Below are positions 39,459 to 41,315 of a stretch of DNA of 41,315 nucleotides, piece after piece (positions within the stretch are counted from its first letter, which is position 1; every line of letters starts with the position of its first letter). The DNA lies in NCBI GenBank assembly GCA_003559735.1, contig PWKN01000132.1, positions 1-41,315 of the forward strand. The letters run 5' to 3'. This DNA is from Bacteroidales bacterium (GTDB lineage: Bacteria > Bacteroidota > Bacteroidia > Bacteroidales > UBA7960). Position numbers and translations under genes: made by a program. A model generated the notes under the pieces. That model was not told where the DNA came from, made no database searches, and saw nothing but the letters and a program-made list of their open reading frames with translations.

Positions 39459-41315
39459 GTGAAAGATAAGGAAATCATATATACCGTAAAGGATCGTTGC
39501 AAGGTTTGCTATACCTGCGTTCGTGAATGTCCGGCCAAAGCCATTAAGATCATTAACGGCCAGGCAGAAATTATAGCCGGACGCTGCATTGCCTGCGGCA
39601 ATTGCATCCGTGTATGCAGTCGCGATGCAAAGATGTTTGCCTTTTCCATTGATAAGGTAAAAAACCTGCTCAACAGTCATCATCCGGTTGCTGCGATCGT
39701 AGCACCCAGCATATCGGGTGAGTTTACCGACATCAAAGACTACCGTCATTTTGTAGGCATGATCAAGGCCCTGGGCTTCGATTATGTTAACGAAGTTGCA
39801 TTTGGTGCGGAGCTGGTTGCAAACAAATACAAAGAATTACTTGAGTCTGCCCCCGGTCATCCGCTCATATCAACAAGTTGTCCGGCTATTGTGAGCTATG
39901 TAGAGAAGCATCACCCGCAAATCATTGATTGCCTTGTACCGGTAGTATCACCCATGATCGCAACGGCGAAAGTCCTGAAAAAACTGCATGGAGACCAGCT
40001 GCGCATCGTTTTTATCGGACCCTGTATCGCCAAGAAGGTGGAAGCAGGTGAGGAGCAGTTCGACGGACTGATTGATGAGGTGATCTCCTTTCTTGAGTTG
40101 AGACGGATGTTTTCGGAAAAGAACCTTACTGAAAACAATGTGACCCCTGTAGCGTTTGATCCACCCGTGGCAGGCAAGGGGGCCATTTTCCCCATCAGCG
40201 GAGGCATGCTGCAAACCGTCGACCTTGAAGAAGACTTTGTTAAGGGAGAGATCATTGTTGCAGAAGGGCGCCATGACATCATTGAAGTACTCCGAGAGTT
40301 TGAGGAGGGATATCTCGAAGCAAAAATGTTCGACCTCCTTTGCTGCAATGGCTGCATCAACGGACCGGGAATGAGTCATAAGCACCAGTTCTTTTTCAAA
40401 CGGAAAAACATTTCTGATTTTGCAAAACGGCGCTACGACCGTATTGATATAGCCCAGTGGGAACAAGCGCTGCAAACCTATCTGAAGCTTCCCTTATCGC
40501 GCAGTTTTGAGGCCGATGATCAGCGTTTTCCCAGTCCGCCGCAGGACAATGCCATTCGTGAAGTGCTTATTAAGTTCGGGAAAAAAGAACCTGAAGATGA
40601 GTTGAATTGCGGAGCATGTGGCTATGATACCTGCTATGAGCATGCTGTTGCCATTCTCCAGGGACTTGCGGAGTCGGAAATGTGTTTGCCCTATACCATC
40701 GACAAGCTCCATGAGTATATTGCAGAACTGGATATCTCGAACAAAAAGCTGGCTTCCACACAGGCCGCCCTGAAGCAAAGCGAAAAGCTGGCCACCATGG
40801 GACAACTCGCTGCGGGTATTGCGCACGAGGTGAACAACCCGTTGGGGGTTGTGATCATGTACAGCCATATTCTTCTCGATGAGATCGACCCCTCTTCGCC
40901 GCTGTACCGCGACCTGAAAATGATCGTGGAACAGGCAGACCGGTGCAAGAAGATCGTTGGCGGTCTGCTTAATTTTGCAAGGAAGAGTAAGGTGACCATC
41001 AACGAGATCAATGTAAAGAAGTTGATCAACAATGGATTGAAATCCTTCGTATTGCCCCGGTCTGTCGACCTGGATGTCAAAATAACGACAAATAACGCCA
41101 TGATCGAATGTGATCATGACCAAATGGTCCAGGTGTTCTCCAACCTGTTTAAAAATGCTGTAGATGCCATGCCGCAAGGGGGCAAACTCAGCATAAAGGT
41201 TAAAGATGCAGAAGAAGGGCAGCAACTGGCATTTGAAGTCAGCGATACCGGTACGGGCATCTCCAGGGAGCATATCGACAAGATGTTCGAGCCGTTTTTC
41301 ACTACAAAGGAAACC
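39459..41315 (+). CDS. [FeFe]-hydrogenase-like sensor histidine kinase (3' end beyond window)
   Basis: This gene is missing from the ORF track because it has no stop in the window; only opposite-strand shadows are listed. It starts at GTG 39459, 55 bases after hydA, and runs for 619 codons. Two intact ferredoxin motifs (CKVCYTCVRECP, CIACGNCIRVC) lead a hydrogenase-like domain in which the four H-cluster cysteine positions are kept: C141 (TSCPAIV), C189 (GPCIAKKVE), C295 and C299 (LLCCNGCINGPG). The proton-donor cysteine and the L2 methionine are replaced (Ser, Gly), as expected for a sensor rather than a catalyst. A CxxCGxxxC Fe-S motif starts at C384. HisKA follows with H456 in AHEVNNPLG, then HATPase boxes NLFKNAVDAM, DTGTGI and FEPFFTTK. 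It probably senses H2 or redox state and phosphorylates an unseen response regulator. Confidence 0.88.
   Translation, partial: MKDKEIIYTVKDRCKVCYTCVRECPAKAIKIINGQAEIIAGRCIACGNCIRVCSRDAKMFAFSIDKVKNLLNSHHPVAAIVAPSISGEFTDIKDYRHFVGMIKALGFDYVNEVAFGAELVANKYKELLESAPGHPLISTSCPAIVSYVEKHHPQIIDCLVPVVSPMIATAKVLKKLHGDQLRIVFIGPCIAKKVEAGEEQFDGLIDEVISFLELRRMFSEKNLTENNVTPVAFDPPVAGKGAIFPISGGMLQTVDLEEDFVKGEIIVAEGRHDIIEVLREFEEGYLEAKMFDLLCCNGCINGPGMSHKHQFFFKRKNISDFAKRRYDRIDIAQWEQALQTYLKLPLSRSFEADDQRFPSPPQDNAIREVLIKFGKKEPEDELNCGACGYDTCYEHAVAILQGLAESEMCLPYTIDKLHEYIAELDISNKKLASTQAALKQSEKLATMGQLAAGIAHEVNNPLGVVIMYSHILLDEIDPSSPLYRDLKMIVEQADRCKKIVGGLLNFARKSKVTINEINVKKLINNGLKSFVLPRSVDLDVKITTNNAMIECDHDQMVQVFSNLFKNAVDAMPQGGKLSIKVKDAEEGQQLAFEVSDTGTGISREHIDKMFEPFFTTKET

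Noticed and set aside
39020-41302. Several minus-strand ORFs at the right end of the track
   Set aside because: They are shadows of hydA and the H-cluster/histidine-kinase gene on the plus strand, which shows continuous conserved motifs.

Overview
The window looks like chromosomal DNA of an anaerobic member of the Bacteroidota. Several upstream regions carry the Bacteroidota -7 promoter motif TAnnTTTG (TATCTTTG, TACCTTTG, TAATTTTG). Typical phylum genes are present: a TonB-dependent receptor with N-terminal STN-like and CarboxypepD_reg-like domains next to a DUF4249-type lipoprotein, GldI-like FKBP lipoproteins, and LemA/HtpX. A trimeric [FeFe] hydrogenase points to fermentative or strictly anaerobic life. 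I see no phage, CRISPR array or complete IS element. The genus cannot be fixed from the sequence alone.

Layout. 1-2102: tRNA-Arg(ACG) on the minus strand, then a cysteine-biosynthesis operon (cysE, cysK) preceded by a Cys-rich leader peptide and an intrinsic terminator that together look like a transcription attenuator. 2099-5261: minus-strand lemA, htpX and an MTA/SAH-deaminase-like amidohydrolase. 5422-8695: a conserved hypothetical, a MATE exporter, a tandem pair of short mobile-element derivatives, and a membrane-anchored GT2. 8841-15340: a four-gene envelope locus (TonB-dependent receptor, DUF4249 lipoprotein, MG2/plug-like secreted protein, secreted protein of unknown function). 15386-18783: a tight operon of GT4, gmhA, gmhB-like and mnmA. 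18784-20205: an AT-rich spacer, an XRE regulator with a palindromic operator, and ndk. 20627-25347: nrnA-type DHH phosphoesterase, three FKBP lipoproteins carrying one, two and three FKBP domains, and lgt. 25375-29733: minus-strand dnaA, low-Mr Tyr phosphatase, Thr/Ser dehydratase and RsmI-like methyltransferase, with a candidate oriC upstream of dnaA. 29734-41315: a hydrogenase island.

The hydrogenase island is the most striking part. Plus-strand hydC-hydB-hydA encode an NAD(H)-linked [FeFe] hydrogenase. They are followed by a gene that runs off the window and is missing from the ORF track: an H-cluster-like domain fused to a histidine kinase. Divergently transcribed are a small [2Fe-2S] ferredoxin, a second H-cluster-like protein fused to a PAS domain, and a SpoIIE/PP2C-type phosphatase, with ribD and yigZ following closely. 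The two H-cluster-like proteins are paralogues with different ligand sets. The histidine-kinase version keeps all four H-cluster cysteine positions. The PAS version has lost one of them and also one ferredoxin cysteine. I read the island as a hydrogenase with two dedicated redox or H2 sensing outputs.

A second theme is a small non-autonomous element family with ends TA-GTGTCTGTCC...GACAGACAC-TA. Two full copies sit exactly at the stop codons of genes. In both cases the flanks fit insertion into the TA of a TAA stop, recreating TAG and leaving the protein unchanged.
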